DNA of 64,000 nucleotides from Acetispira formosa (nom. nud.) (GTDB lineage: Bacteria; Desulfobacterota; Desulfarculia; Adiutricales; Adiutricaceae), in the NCBI GenBank assembly GCA_023525915.1, contig CP026657.1, positions 1,178,001 through 1,242,000 of the forward strand, written 5' to 3'. How positions within the stretch are numbered: position 1 is the stretch's first letter; each line of letters opens with the position of its first letter. Under the pieces are notes generated by a model. That model ran no database searches, was not told the origin of the DNA, and was given only the letters and a program-made list of their open reading frames with translations. Positions 35,932-44,715 of this stretch are shown here, piece by piece. The position numbers and the translations under genes are program-made.

Positions 35932-36318
35932 TTATAGCATTTTTCCATCAACAGACGACCCCCCACCGGGCAAAAAATGTGATTCTTGCGCGGCGAGTTG
36001 CGTGTTCAGCGTCAACACCAGCTGCTGACGCTCCGCCAGGGCTTCTCTCAACCTTAGGCTCATTCCACCCCATTCGCTTCTCTCCATCTGATTTACCGTG
36101 ATAACCCCAAGGACACTACTGTCTGACACGACCGCCTGAAGAAGTCATCTTTCGCCCGTTTTTGCCCGGAGACAGTCATACTCCGGTCAGGTGATTATTG
36201 TAAAGTGCTTCTCATGGGTGAATATTGGTGTTCACCCCCAAGCCCTGAGCAGACTTTTAAAAAGATGTTCAGCTGCCGCGTGAAGCGGAATTTATTCATT
36301 ATTGAAAGGACAATCCTT

Positions 36319-36555
36319 ATGTTCAGCAAAACCCTGATAATCGCCGCCGCCGCTTTTTGCCTTTTCTCCGCCCCCATGGCTATGGCCCAATACAGCCGCC
36401 CCGCCTATTCGGATTCAGGCATTTGTTATCGCGGTCTTAACGGGACCGGTGAAGTTATCCACTGGGCTAAAACGGAAAGCCAGTGCCAGTTCAATGGCGC
36501 TTCCGGCAGTTGGGTTGAGGCGGGAGAAGTCAAAAACTTCCATCACGGCAAATAA
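36319..36555 (+). CDS. Small secreted protein
   Basis: 78 aa. MFSKTLIIAAAAFCLFSAPMAMA is a clear Sec signal peptide with cleavage near AMA-QY, leaving about 55 residues with two cysteines (ICYR and SQCQF) that could form a disulfide. ATG 36319 is chosen because AAAGGA lies nine bases upstream; a longer frame from 36205 lacks this. Family not recognised. A strong terminator follows at 36591. The region 35932-36318 contains no other gene I can support. Confidence 0.65.
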   Translation: MFSKTLIIAAAAFCLFSAPMAMAQYSRPAYSDSGICYRGLNGTGEVIHWAKTESQCQFNGASGSWVEAGEVKNFHHGK

Positions 36556-36590
36556 CTGGAGCATTTCCTCTACAGCCCAATGGAAACGAA

Positions 36591-36630
36591 ACCGGCCCCG
36601 TCGCCTCATTAGGCTCGGGGCCGGTTTTTA
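36591..36630 (+). terminator. Intrinsic terminator after the small secreted protein
   Basis: 10-bp GC stem ACCGGCCCCG/CGGGGCCGGT with a 15-nt loop, then TTTT. The neighbouring gene converges from the other side and stops at 36655. Confidence 0.8.
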
Positions 36631-36654
36631 TCATGTGCACCAGGAGAGTACCTG

Positions 36655-37812
36655 TCAGGAACCGGAACCCTGCACCGGGGTGAAGGTGAAGCCGCGCTTG
36701 CCGTCAGGCTTGACGAAGCCTATCCCCGGAAAGGGGATATGCGCACCGGCAACCGGCAGATTGCCGTCAGCGGCCATAGACAGAATGACCTTGCGGCTGC
36801 CAATGGCCGGAGCCTTATCCTGATCGTATGAGGTGCATTCGTCCGGTTCAGGGAATTGCAAAGCGGCCGCGTGTATCAGGTCGCCGATAAACAGCAATTG
36901 CCGCTCACCACTCTTCAGCAGAAGAGCCGTGTGGCCGGGGGTATGCCCCACCGCCTCCACGGCCGTAAGGCCAGGCACCACTTCCGAACCGAATTCAAAA
37001 GTAGTCAGACGGTCACCGTAAGCGGCGATAACCGCGCGGGGCAACTCCCGGATGGCCACGGCCAGCACATCGGCTTCAGTTTCATCACGGTTGTCCGCCG
37101 AAGCACCCGGAGCAACCGGCAGCTCTTCCGCTTCAGGCGCGGCGGCCTCGTCGGCCGGAGCAACTTCCTCAACCGCTTCATCAGACAGAGGCGCGGCCGC
37201 TTCGCCCTCAATCACAACCGCTTCGCCTTCATTTTCCATTGGCACAGCGAGAGGGTCGAAACCCGGCTCATCACCAGCCTCTGCCGGAAGGTTTTCCGAA
37301 TCGTCCCCTTGTTCAGCGGCGGGGGGGGAAGTCGCGGAGGCTTTGGCCCAGTAGCTCAACTCCGGGGCGGAAACCATAACCCTGGCCCGGCTGAAGAAAG
37401 GCTCATGGCCGTTTAAGAGGCCGCCGATGTGATCGGGATGCATGTGGGTCAGAACGACCACATCGATATCATCAGGCCCAAGGCCCGACAGCTTGATCAG
37501 ATCGGTCAGGGCCTGGCCTCCGGGGCCGGATTTTCCCCAGCCCGTATCGACCAGCACATTGCCGGAAGGTGTTTTTAAAAGGAAAACATTGATCGACGCC
37601 GGAGCCTTGCCGCCGGGCATATAAGCCGCCCTTTCCTGGGCGCTCAAAGGACCGCTGAAGAGGGAGACGTCCATCTCCCCCTGAGAATCCTGAATCGGAT
37701 AGACTGTAACTTCATTAACCGTAAACTGTTTGATGTTTTCGCTGTTGGCCAAAGCGGTCGGGGCCATTATGACCATGGCCAGAAACAGCACTGAAGCGAT
37801 TAGCTTTCTCAT
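36655..37812 (-). CDS. Secreted MBL-fold hydrolase with acidic insertion
   Basis: 385 aa from ATG 37812 (AAGGTGG upstream). A signal peptide, MRKLIASVLFLAMVIMAPTALA, is followed by the MBL fold: NVLVDTGWGKSG, VVVLTHMHPDHIGG (HxHxDH), GHTPGHTALLL and LFIGDLIHAA. Between SYWAKA (about 165) and the second half there are some 80 residues rich in Glu, Ala and Pro (EEVAPADEAAAPEAEELPVA) that are not part of the fold. They look like a low-complexity loop expansion. Otherwise it resembles AHL-lactonase-like and related periplasmic MBL enzymes; substrate unknown. Single gene. Confidence 0.82.
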   Translation of the reverse strand: MRKLIASVLFLAMVIMAPTALANSENIKQFTVNEVTVYPIQDSQGEMDVSLFSGPLSAQERAAYMPGGKAPASINVFLLKTPSGNVLVDTGWGKSGPGGQALTDLIKLSGLGPDDIDVVVLTHMHPDHIGGLLNGHEPFFSRARVMVSAPELSYWAKASATSPPAAEQGDDSENLPAEAGDEPGFDPLAVPMENEGEAVVIEGEAAAPLSDEAVEEVAPADEAAAPEAEELPVAPGASADNRDETEADVLAVAIRELPRAVIAAYGDRLTTFEFGSEVVPGLTAVEAVGHTPGHTALLLKSGERQLLFIGDLIHAAALQFPEPDECTSYDQDKAPAIGSRKVILSMAADGNLPVAGAHIPFPGIGFVKPDGKRGFTFTPVQGSGS

Positions 37813-38063
37813 TCTGCCACCTTCAATATTTGGAGTTTGTCTGGAATCCCGGCCCAAAGGCCCTTGGCCTGCCCGCTCTGAACAGAGACCGCAAAGGCCG
37901 GTTCCAATTAAAAATTTACAGGACCAGATATTTCAGCCGCCGGCGGCGGCCGGAATCAAAAATCTGAAGTCAACCCGAGAGAAGACCGCTGAAACAGCCC
38001 TAATGTTTTTCCTGACTCTCAATTAAACATTGGTATTATACATCTTCCGAGTGCTTTTGGCCT

Positions 38064-38097
38064 AAAAAAAACGCCGCTGATTAAGCGCGGCGTTTTG
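38064..38097. terminator. Hairpin terminator
   Basis: AAAACGCCGC, 9-nt loop, GCGGCGTTTT; A- and T-flanks on both sides allow either direction. The adjacent gap 37813-38506 otherwise holds a family-A and a family-B repeat. Confidence 0.65.
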
Positions 38098-38162
38098 ACC
38101 TTTAAAATTCAGCCGGATAGAACGTCTATCATTGACCAGCCTAAATCCGGGGACTGTTTTTA

Positions 38163-38335
38163 CAGCGATTGTAATTATGGCTTTTTCCCATCAACTTGCG
38201 GCCTCTAAGCTACGCAAAAAGCGCGATTTTTGCTTCGCGAGTTCCCACTTCGGCTTCAAAACCGGTCGCTGGCGCTCCGTCTCGCCATCCGTGGCTCGAC
38301 CACCTTTTTATGCGGCGGAGCTGGCTTAGAACGGC
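38163..38335 (+). repeat. Family-A repeat
   Basis: Begins AGCGATTGTAATTATGGC, with CAAAAAGCGCGATTTTTG (the CG pair is changed on both sides relative to most copies) and GTCGCTGGCGCTCCGTCTC. The right end is degraded. It is followed directly by a family-B hairpin, the same A-then-B order as at 0-0.6 and 55.4 kb. Confidence 0.85.
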
Positions 38336-38373
38336 TGTCCGGCTGCCATTTGGCCATAGTTATCAGTTACAGC

Positions 38374-38473
38374 GGACCAGGCAGCCGCCGGGAGAAATGT
38401 TTTTGCGGGGGTTTCGTGACTAAAGACCCCCGGAACGGAACCCGCGCAAAAACATTTCTCCCGGCGGCGGCAC
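38374..38473 (+). repeat. Family-B long hairpin, copy 5
   Basis: Arms with GCCGCCGGGAGAAATG and complement; the inner stem is altered (TTTTTGCGGGGGTTTCG against CGGAACCCGCGCAAAAA), keeping pairing only in part. Loop GTGACTAAAGACCCCCG. It ends 34 bp 3' of the GGDEF gene stop. Confidence 0.8.
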
Positions 38474-38506
38474 CAGCATCTCTATCATTTTAAGACTGAC
38501 TGCGTA

Positions 38507-39949
38507 CTAACTTCTACGCTGATAAAATTCGCCGCTGGTGAAGACGGCCTGCCCTTTCCCGGCTTCCTTGGCCTTATACATGGCCAGATCAGCCTGCCGG
38601 ATGAGGATCTCGGCCGATTGGGCATCATTGGGAAAGCGGGCTATTCCGAAGCTGGCCTGACAGCTCACGGCTTCATCGTCCTTCAAAAGCCACTGTTTAT
38701 CAAAAGTGCCCAAAAGGAAATCCAGAATGCGGTTAACCTGGATTCGGTCGACATTGGGTTTGAAGACCGCGAATTCATCGCCGCCAAACCGGTAGCCGCA
38801 GCCCTTGGTCAGGGGAGATTCGTTCAGCGTCCAGCCAATCTGTTCCAGCAGTTCGTCACCGGCCTGGTGGCCATAGGTGTCATTGACATCCTTAAAATTA
38901 TCTAGATCGAAGAAAATGATCCAGGCCTCGGCATTGTCAATGCGGTAAAAATCCCGGATGGTGTCTTCAATCACATTGGTCAGCTTGCGGCGGTTGGGCA
39001 GCTGGGTCAGGTTGTCATAATTGGCCAGACGGTTGATGGTCTCTTCATTGCGCTTGTTGGCGGTGATGTCGACACTACTGACCACCTGGGCCATGCGCCC
39101 GTCCACCCAGCGGAAAGCCGCGCACAAAACCCGGAACCAGGAACCGTCAAAGGGGCGGCGGTAATCCCAGCTATAGATATTTTTGGTGGGCTTGCCTTCT
39201 TCATCAATCAATTTGGTGCGCGGGCAAAAATCGCATTCGCCGGTTTTATCGTCATAGAGGACTTCCCAGCATTTGCGGCCCATCATTTTTTCCAGTCCGC
39301 CATAGGGCGCGGCCATGGAACGGTTCAGATAAAGAATTTCATGCGTATCAAAATCATTGACGTAAATATCAATGCCCATATGGTCCATAACACTGACCAG
39401 TGACTGGTGGGCGTATTCCAGCCGCATCTGGTATGAACGAAGGCGGACATGGTTGCCGACCAGCTTCAGAACGGTCTGGGCGGCCTTGATGGAGGCGCTG
39501 TCCAGAAGAATCTGATGCCGCCGGTCAATCATGGCCACCAGGCCCACCAGCTTGTCGCCGTCGGCCAGAACCGGAGTCAAGAGGATGGAGTTGGCCGAGA
39601 AAAGCCGGGTCAGGTTGTTTGTCTCCATCGATTCATCGTGGGTAAGCTGAATGATGGCGGTGCGGCCCTCTTTAAGCCGGGCGATCTCGGCCCCGGAGAG
39701 GTGATCTTCCAGAAGCATTGAGTTCGGCAGGCATTCGGCGTTGTCATATGAGGAATAGTATTCTCTAAGATCAAAGTGGCCGGTATGGTTTACCTCATAT
39801 ATGAATCCGCAGCCGAAACGAAAGTGGACGCAAATGTCTTTCAATATGGACTGAATCATTTCAGCATGGCCGGCATCATCACTTAAACGATTAACGATCA
39901 CGGCAAAGAGGCCATGCAGTTTTTCGTCAGAATAGACATAAGTTCTCAT
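38507..39949 (-). CDS. GAF-PAS-GGDEF diguanylate cyclase
   Basis: 480 aa, no membrane segment. Residues about 20-170 look like a GAF-type domain, about 180-300 a PAS domain (MGIDIYVNDFDTHEILYLN, GRKCWEVLYDDKTGECDFCP, with a Cys trio that could bind metal or heme-like ligands), and about 310-475 a GGDEF domain. The active site reads CGYRFGGDEF with the conserved Gly-Gly-Asp-Glu-Phe. No RxxD inhibitory site stands five residues before it, so product inhibition at the I-site is unlikely. It makes c-di-GMP, opposing the two HD-GYP proteins here. Single gene. Confidence 0.92.
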   Translation of the reverse strand: MRTYVYSDEKLHGLFAVIVNRLSDDAGHAEMIQSILKDICVHFRFGCGFIYEVNHTGHFDLREYYSSYDNAECLPNSMLLEDHLSGAEIARLKEGRTAIIQLTHDESMETNNLTRLFSANSILLTPVLADGDKLVGLVAMIDRRHQILLDSASIKAAQTVLKLVGNHVRLRSYQMRLEYAHQSLVSVMDHMGIDIYVNDFDTHEILYLNRSMAAPYGGLEKMMGRKCWEVLYDDKTGECDFCPRTKLIDEEGKPTKNIYSWDYRRPFDGSWFRVLCAAFRWVDGRMAQVVSSVDITANKRNEETINRLANYDNLTQLPNRRKLTNVIEDTIRDFYRIDNAEAWIIFFDLDNFKDVNDTYGHQAGDELLEQIGWTLNESPLTKGCGYRFGGDEFAVFKPNVDRIQVNRILDFLLGTFDKQWLLKDDEAVSCQASFGIARFPNDAQSAEILIRQADLAMYKAKEAGKGQAVFTSGEFYQRRS

Positions 39950-40178
39950 AAAGTTAGTCTCTTGAAGCGGGTGGAGCCGGTATTTACTGGTGCCTGTATG
40001 AACCGTGAAATCCAGGAAATATTAGTATCGGTGAACCCGGAATGATAATTATGTTACAAAAAAATGACATAAAACGACCTCTGATATTTTACATCAGCGG
40101 CCAGTCCAGGTAAAGGATTATAATACATTTGTTATCGTAATTATTGAGAAGCGGGGTAAGCGAGTGTTTTAAATAATA

Positions 40179-40208
40179 AAAAAACGGCGGGTGATCAGAC
40201 CCGCCGTC
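40179..40208 (-). terminator. Intrinsic terminator of gdx
   Basis: On the minus strand, ACGGCGGGT, 6-nt loop, ACCCGCCGT, then TTTTTTT. It is 18 bp after the exporter stop. Confidence 0.85.
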
Positions 40209-40225
40209 TTGGACATTTGGCTGAC

Positions 40226-40543
40226 TCAGTGACTGACGACTTTCAGCCCTATAATGCCGACAATGATAAGGCCGACACAAATAAGACGCGGAGCGGTGGC
40301 CGGCTCACCGAACAGCACGATGCCGAGAAAGACCGCTCCGACCGCGCCAATACCAGTCCAAATGGCGTAGGCCGTGCCGATGGGCAGACTTTTCATGGCA
40401 TGAGCCAGAAGGAAAAAACTGACGGCCATGGCCGCGAAAGTACCCACAGTGGGCCATAACCGGGTAAAACCGTGAGTGTATTTGAGCCCGACAGCCCAAA
40501 CTGTTTCAAAGATTCCAGCCACAAATAAAGAGAACCAAACCAT
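40226..40543 (-). CDS. gdx: SMR-family guanidinium exporter Gdx (SugE)
   Basis: 105 aa, four helices. The sequence closely follows E. coli Gdx: [21 protein letters not shown] with the central Glu13, [20 protein letters not shown], and [18 protein letters not shown]. The [10 protein letters not shown] motif separates Gdx from the EmrE-type drug exporters. It exports guanidinium in exchange for protons as a dual-topology dimer in the inner membrane. A guanidine-II riboswitch and a good promoter lie upstream, which supports the role directly. GGAGG precedes the ATG. Confidence 0.95.
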   Translation of the reverse strand: MVWFSLFVAGIFETVWAVGLKYTHGFTRLWPTVGTFAAMAVSFFLLAHAMKSLPIGTAYAIWTGIGAVGAVFLGIVLFGEPATAPRLICVGLIIVGIIGLKVVSH

Positions 40544-40566
40544 AATACACCTCCGTAAGGATGATT

Positions 40567-40610
40567 AGGGCCGTCCCCTTTGATTACAGCGGCCAGGGTC
40601 GTCCCCGGCC
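40567..40610 (-). promoter_or_regulatory. Guanidine-II (mini-ykkC) riboswitch
   Basis: On the minus strand, two hairpins with ACGR tetraloops. The first (40591-40610) is GGCCGGGG-ACGA-CCCTGGCC, an eight-pair stem. The second (40567-40578) is GGGG-ACGG-CCCT. They are 12 nt apart, and the SD GGAGG lies about 15 nt after the second. This is the defining layout of the guanidine-II class, which binds guanidinium and frees the ribosome site of gdx/sugE genes. Confidence 0.85.
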
Positions 40611-40645
40611 GGCGGCTTTTGCAATTGGCTTAGCCATGTATTATA

Positions 40646-40674
40646 ATTATAGCAATGTCGAGTTCAAAGGTCAA
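40646..40674 (-). promoter_or_regulatory. Sigma-70 promoter of gdx
   Basis: On the minus strand, TTGACC, 17-bp spacer, TATAAT, near-consensus. Transcription would start about 30 bp before the riboswitch. Confidence 0.75.
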
Positions 40675-40686
40675 TACCAGGGAGGG

Positions 40687-40859
40687 CAGCAATTCTCAAA
40701 GTAGAACTCGATTCAAAATAGCAGGCCGCCCCTTCGGGGAGACGGAGCGCCAGCGACTGGTTTTAAGGTTCAGGTCGACTCTTGCGGAGCAAAAACCACG
40801 CTTTTTGCGTAGCTCCGAGACACAGGTTCAAGGGAAAAAGTTTACATTTAGAATTGCTG
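40687..40859 (-). repeat. Family-A repeat just upstream of ybiI
   Basis: Full copy with CAGCAATTCTCAAAGTAG and TTTACATTTAGAATTGCTG ends, inverted relative to the 43.1-kb copy. It stops 10 bp before the ybiI start, so the ybiI leader is the repeat itself. Confidence 0.9.
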
Positions 40860-40869
40860 AGGTGAAAAT

Positions 40870-41139
40870 ATGGCTGTTGGATGGGCCGGAGACGGCGCGG
40901 TACAGGAACAGATATCAGCCTCAATAGAGGACGCGGCTAAAAGAGCCAGAGAAAAGCTGCCCAGCGGCGAGAGTCTTTCAAACTGTGAGGAATGCGGGGA
41001 AGAGATCCCCCTCAGACGGCGGGAAGCCCTGCCTGGGGTTCGCTTGTGTGTAAGCTGCCAGACGGAACTCGAACGGGAAGAGCAGAGGGAGTTTTCGCTC
41101 TACAACCGGCGCGGCAGCAAAGACAGTCAGTTGAAATAG
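40870..41139 (+). CDS. ybiI: TraR/DksA-type zinc finger protein, YbiI family
   Basis: 89 aa. It runs parallel to E. coli YbiI: GWAGDGAVQEQISASIEDA at the start, CEECGEEIP...CVSCQ as the C4 zinc finger, RREALPGVRLC between, and the ending YNRRGSKDSQLK. The family is DksA-related but lacks the long coiled coil, so binding to RNA polymerase is not shown. The close match to the enterobacterial form, next to a Gdx exporter that is also close to E. coli, hints that this pair may have been acquired by transfer (inference). GAGGTG lies 6 bp before the ATG, at the end of the repeat. Confidence 0.9.
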   Translation: MAVGWAGDGAVQEQISASIEDAAKRAREKLPSGESLSNCEECGEEIPLRRREALPGVRLCVSCQTELEREEQREFSLYNRRGSKDSQLK

Positions 41140-41268
41140 CAGACAGCCAACTTTAAAACTGGGAAATCGCCGGTCAAGAGAGATATTCCCATAAATAGCG
41201 AATTGTTGAGGGAATGCGGTCGCAGGCCGCACTCCCTCAATATTTGTATGGAGATAAGCGCTTTTCCG

Positions 41269-43110
41269 TTAATTCTGTTCAATCCGTTTCAAATAAACAG
41301 CCAGAACACTCAAGGCGGCCGGGGTCAGCCCCGGCAGACGGCCGGCCTGGCCCAGAGTAGCCGGCCGGTGGCGGGTCAATACTTCCTTAACCTCCGCCGA
41401 CAGCCCGGTAAGGGACATAAAATCCATATCAACCGGGAGCGCGGCCTCTTCTTCGCGCCGCAAACGCTCCACCTCCTCTTCTTGGCGGCGGATATAGCCC
41501 GCGAACTTGATCTCGGTTTCCAGAGTATCCAGGGCACGCGGCTCAAGTTGATCAAGCCCCGGCAAGAGGCCGCGAAATAAATCCAGACAGGCAGCAGGAC
41601 GTTTCAGCAGTTCAGCCGCGGTGGTCGCCTCCTTCACCTCCAGGGCCGATACACCAAAAAGGCCGGATTGCTCAGGCGTTATGCGGCATTGCTCCAGCAT
41701 CCGGCGGCCAGCCTCCATATGCTCCAATTTTCTCGCCAGCCTCCGCGAACGCTCGCCGTCCAAGAGGCCAAGCTTTTCCGCCAGGGGCGACAGGCGCAGA
41801 TCAGCATTGTCTTCACGCAGGAGAAGCCGCCACTCGGCCCGGCTGGTGAACATCCGGTAAGGCTCGGTCACGCCCCGGCCGGTGAGGTCGTCGGCCATGA
41901 CTCCGGTGAGGGCCTCCGCGCGGGAGAGCGTCACCAGCGAGGCTCCCGAAGCTGTCCGGGCCGCGTTCAGCCCGGCCAGAAGCCCCTGGGCCGCCGCCTC
42001 CTCGTAGCCGCTGGTGCCGTTAACCTGCCCGGCCAGAAAGAGGCCCCGCGCTTTCAACGATTCAAAAGCGGGAGAAAGCTCGCGCGGATCGGAAAAATCA
42101 TATTCAATAGCATAGCCTGGCCAGGCCAGTTCACATTCCTCCAGCCCCCGCATGGTGCGGAGCATGCCCAACTGCACGGCCGGCGCCAGACCGGTGGGTA
42201 TGCCGCTGGGGAAAATGACGCCCTCCCCGTCCGGCTCCAGAAAAACATGATGGCGTTCCCTATTGGGAAAGTGGTGGATTTTATCCTCAATAGAGGGGCA
42301 ATAACGCGGCGGCGCTGCCGCGCCTTCACCGCAATAGAAAATGGAATCTTTGAGCCCTTCCGCCACCACACGGTGCGTTTCAGGATTGGTCCAGGTCAGC
42401 CAGCAGGAAGTGATGTTGCGCACGTTGTCATTTAGAGATGAAAAGGGGCGGACACTATCCTGGCCGGGCTGCTGCTCCAGTGTCTCAAGACGCGCTGTCC
42501 CGGCTTTGATTCGAGGGGCGGTGCAGGTGGACAAACGTCCGATGGTGTGTCCCAGTGCGGCCAGAGAGAGGCTTAGGCGGTTGGACGGAGCCTCGCCGAC
42601 CCTCCCGGCCGGGGTGGATTCACGCCCGCGCCAGGTCATCCCCCGCCAGAAAGTGCCCCCGGCCAGAACCACAGCCCCGGCTCTAAAAATACGCCCGTCA
42701 GCTAACTCCAGCCCACAAACTCGGCCGCTTTCCACCAGCACTTCAGAGGCCTCACCTTCAAACACAGTAAGGTTATCCTGGTCAAGTGCCCAGTTCCGGG
42801 CCCCGACGCAATATTCGACCCGGTCGACCAGCATCCTGGTGGAGCGCGCGGCTGGTCCCTTGCTTTCGCCCAGGGTGCGGCACTGGATTGCCGCCAGGTC
42901 CGCCATTTGGCCGCAAAAACCACCCAAAGCATCCACCTCGCGCACCAGCCCGCCTTTGGCCGGTCCGCCGAAAGCGGGGTTGCAGGACAAAACGCCAATA
43001 GTGTCAATCCGCTGGGTGACCAGAAGCGTGGCCGCACCCAGCCGGGCGGCGGCCAGGGCCGCTTCCAGTCCGGCGTGGCCGCCTCCGGCCACTATCACAT
43101 CACACTTCAT
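41269..43110 (-). CDS. mnmG: tRNA uridine 5-carboxymethylaminomethyl modification enzyme
   Basis: 613 aa. FAD enzyme that with MnmE modifies U34 of certain tRNAs. The start is ATG 43110 (AGGAGT upstream), directly at the FAD-binding loop VIVAGGGHAGLEAALAAARLG. A longer frame to 43215 only reads into a family-A repeat. Other signatures: CNPAFGGPAKGGLVREVDALGG, LTWTNPETHRVV, YCPSIEDKI, GQVNGTSGYEEAAAQGLLAGLNA, TSRAEWRLLLREDNADLRL, and the C-terminal helical tail. Length is usual. No mnmE is nearby. Confidence 0.95.
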   Translation of the reverse strand: MKCDVIVAGGGHAGLEAALAAARLGAATLLVTQRIDTIGVLSCNPAFGGPAKGGLVREVDALGGFCGQMADLAAIQCRTLGESKGPAARSTRMLVDRVEYCVGARNWALDQDNLTVFEGEASEVLVESGRVCGLELADGRIFRAGAVVLAGGTFWRGMTWRGRESTPAGRVGEAPSNRLSLSLAALGHTIGRLSTCTAPRIKAGTARLETLEQQPGQDSVRPFSSLNDNVRNITSCWLTWTNPETHRVVAEGLKDSIFYCGEGAAAPPRYCPSIEDKIHHFPNRERHHVFLEPDGEGVIFPSGIPTGLAPAVQLGMLRTMRGLEECELAWPGYAIEYDFSDPRELSPAFESLKARGLFLAGQVNGTSGYEEAAAQGLLAGLNAARTASGASLVTLSRAEALTGVMADDLTGRGVTEPYRMFTSRAEWRLLLREDNADLRLSPLAEKLGLLDGERSRRLARKLEHMEAGRRMLEQCRITPEQSGLFGVSALEVKEATTAAELLKRPAACLDLFRGLLPGLDQLEPRALDTLETEIKFAGYIRRQEEEVERLRREEEAALPVDMDFMSLTGLSAEVKEVLTRHRPATLGQAGRLPGLTPAALSVLAVYLKRIEQN

Positions 43111-43139
43111 ACCATAACTCCTGAAAACGGCCGCCAGGC

Positions 43140-43312
43140 CAGCAATTCTCAAAGTAAACTTTTCCCTTGAACTTACAGCTTGCAGCTGCACAAAAAGCGT
43201 GGTTTTGTTCCTCAAGTGGCTTTTTTTGCCGTCAAAACCAGTCGCTGGCGCTCCGTCTCCCCTCTCGGGTCGACCTGCTATTTTAAAATATCATCTACTT
43301 TGAGAATTGCTG
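43140..43312 (+). repeat. Family-A repeat upstream of mnmG
   Basis: Full copy with the CAGCAATTCTCAAAGTAAAC and CTACTTTGAGAATTGCTG inverted ends, CACAAAAAGCGTGG and GTCGCTGGCGCTCCGTCTC. It starts 30 bp before the mnmG start codon. Confidence 0.9.
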
Positions 43313-43363
43313 CCGCCAGGCAGCCCTGTTTTTATTGCGCGGTAATTATACAGGATGTCGGCC

Positions 43364-43391
43364 AAATAAAAAAGCGGCGGAAAACCGCCGA
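43364..43391 (-). terminator. Intrinsic terminator
   Basis: On the minus strand, CGGCGG, TTTT loop, CCGCCG, then CTTTTTTATTT. It backs up the terminator at 43490-43525. Confidence 0.65.
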
Positions 43392-43489
43392 CTGATACTG
43401 AGGAGTAGTTGGGGTCTGTTTCGCCAGTTTTGAAAGGCAAAGAGCTGGCGGCACAGGGGCGGGATTTTCTGCCAGACGAAGCGAAAGAC

Positions 43490-43525
43490 AAAAAAATCAA
43501 GGGGATAACCCTAAAGGTAATCCCC
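43490..43525 (-). terminator. Intrinsic terminator of the YjfB-like gene
   Basis: On the minus strand, GGGGATTACC, 5-nt loop, GGTTATCCCC, then TTGATTTTTTT. It is about 85 bp past the stop at 43609. Confidence 0.75.
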
Positions 43526-43608
43526 ATGATATTAAACGATGACAACGAAGCCCGTCAAAAAGCCGGGCCTGTGCACCTGCCTGCTAAACAATTACACCGG
43601 CCTTGCCG

Positions 43609-43821
43609 TCAGGCGTAAGTGTTGACCTTACCTCCGACACCGGTCATCATAGCGACGACTTCCATAGCCTGCGCCTGCTGTTGCACCTTGGTTTCCATTT
43701 CAGCCCCGACCTTGACCATTTTCATGGCCTGATCGACCTGCTGCATCTGGCCGCCCATCAGGGTACTGACTAGGTCACCGGGAATGCTGTTGGCAGTTTG
43801 AAATGTTCCCACACCATTCAT
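43609..43821 (-). CDS. YjfB-like putative motility protein
   Basis: 70 aa from ATG 43821 with an excellent SD (AAGGAGGG). Sequence such as SIPGDLVSTLMGGQMQQVDQAMKMVKVGAEMETKVQQQAQAM matches the short YjfB family, helical and methionine/glutamine-rich, often found in flagellated Firmicutes and Proteobacteria and called motility proteins on weak grounds. A longer frame to 44016 passes through the untranslated leader. Single gene ending at two terminators. Confidence 0.75.
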   Translation of the reverse strand: MNGVGTFQTANSIPGDLVSTLMGGQMQQVDQAMKMVKVGAEMETKVQQQAQAMEVVAMMTGVGGKVNTYA

Positions 43822-44170
43822 AATAAGTCCCTCCTTGGTATGATTTGGCCGGTCCGATGGAACCGGATGGCCGACCTTGGCCACTCTCCCACCGCCTGAT
43901 AAACAACCGAAAGGAGTCCGTATAAATTTATCGGCATGTTTTTTGGAAAACTTTAGTCTTTTTTTAGGTTTTTTTATGAACAAATGAGAGGTGTCCCGAA
44001 AGGCGGGTAAAAACACAAGACTATGACAGAACAGAGCGCAAATGATTTCACCGGGAAAATCAGGTCGCCTGAAAGTTCAGAGAAGATGGCCGCAAGGACT
44101 AACACCAGGCGGCCCAGTATTCAACAGGCACAATTTTGATGAGACAAGCTTGGCTGGGGAGCAAGCAAGA

Positions 44171-44345
44171 GCAGCAATTCTAATTATGGCCGACGCCGCC
44201 GCATAAAGCCGGGGTCGAGCGAAGCGAGACGGAGCGCCAGCGACTGGTTTTGACGGGAAAATAGCTGCTCGCGAAACAAAAACCACGCTTTTTGTGTAGC
44301 GGAGGGGCCGTAAGTTTAGGAAAAAGCCATAATTAGAATCGCTGA
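44171..44345 (-). repeat. Family-A repeat
   Basis: Full copy with AGCAATTCTAATTATGGC and GCCATAATTAGAATCGCTG ends (the 'TAATTATGGC' subtype), inverted relative to the 4-kb pair. It lies 62 bp 3' of the HU gene stop. Confidence 0.9.
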
Positions 44346-44406
44346 AGCAAGGGCCAGATGCTTGACACTTTCTGATCCCCAGAGAGGCAGTCGGCCAGAA
44401 TCCGCC

Positions 44407-44688
44407 TTACTCGTCGAAGTCCACCATGGCTTTAAGTTCGCGTCCGACTTTAAAGAAGGGCAGCCTTTTGGGGGGAACTTCTATGGGTTCGCCGCTTTTG
44501 GGATTGCGGCCCACATACCCTTCATATTCCTTCACTTTAAAGGACCCCAGGCCGCGAAGTTCGGCCCGCCCTTCGGCGATGAGACCATCGGTGATGGAAT
44601 CAAAAAAGATGTTAACGACCTGTTCGGCCTGCTTTGAAGACAATAGTGCTTCTTCGGCAAGTTTTTCAACAAGCTGAGACTTATTCAT
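44407..44688 (-). CDS. HU/IHF-family DNA-binding protein
   Basis: 93 aa. NKSQLVEKLAEEALLSSKQAEQVVNIFFDSITDGL is the helical dimer body, and RGLGSFKVKEYEGYVGRNPKSGEPIEVPPKRLPFFKVGREL the beta-arm region with the RNPKSGEPI tip whose proline bends DNA. It is nearer HU/IHF-beta than IHF-alpha. It dimerises and bends DNA in the nucleoid. GGAGG lies 8 bp before the ATG, and a near-consensus promoter at 44716-44744. Confidence 0.93.
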   Translation of the reverse strand: MNKSQLVEKLAEEALLSSKQAEQVVNIFFDSITDGLIAEGRAELRGLGSFKVKEYEGYVGRNPKSGEPIEVPPKRLPFFKVGRELKAMVDFDE

Positions 44689-44715
44689 GGAGTGCCTCCT
44701 GTTTGCGTTTTCACT

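Noticed and set aside
35932..36129. 65-codon minus-strand frame after the histidine kinase
   Set aside because: No SD or family resemblance; starts in a spacer.
43111..43215. Longer N-terminus of MnmG
   Set aside because: The extra 35 residues are translated family-A repeat; the FAD motif begins at the ATG with the SD at 43110.
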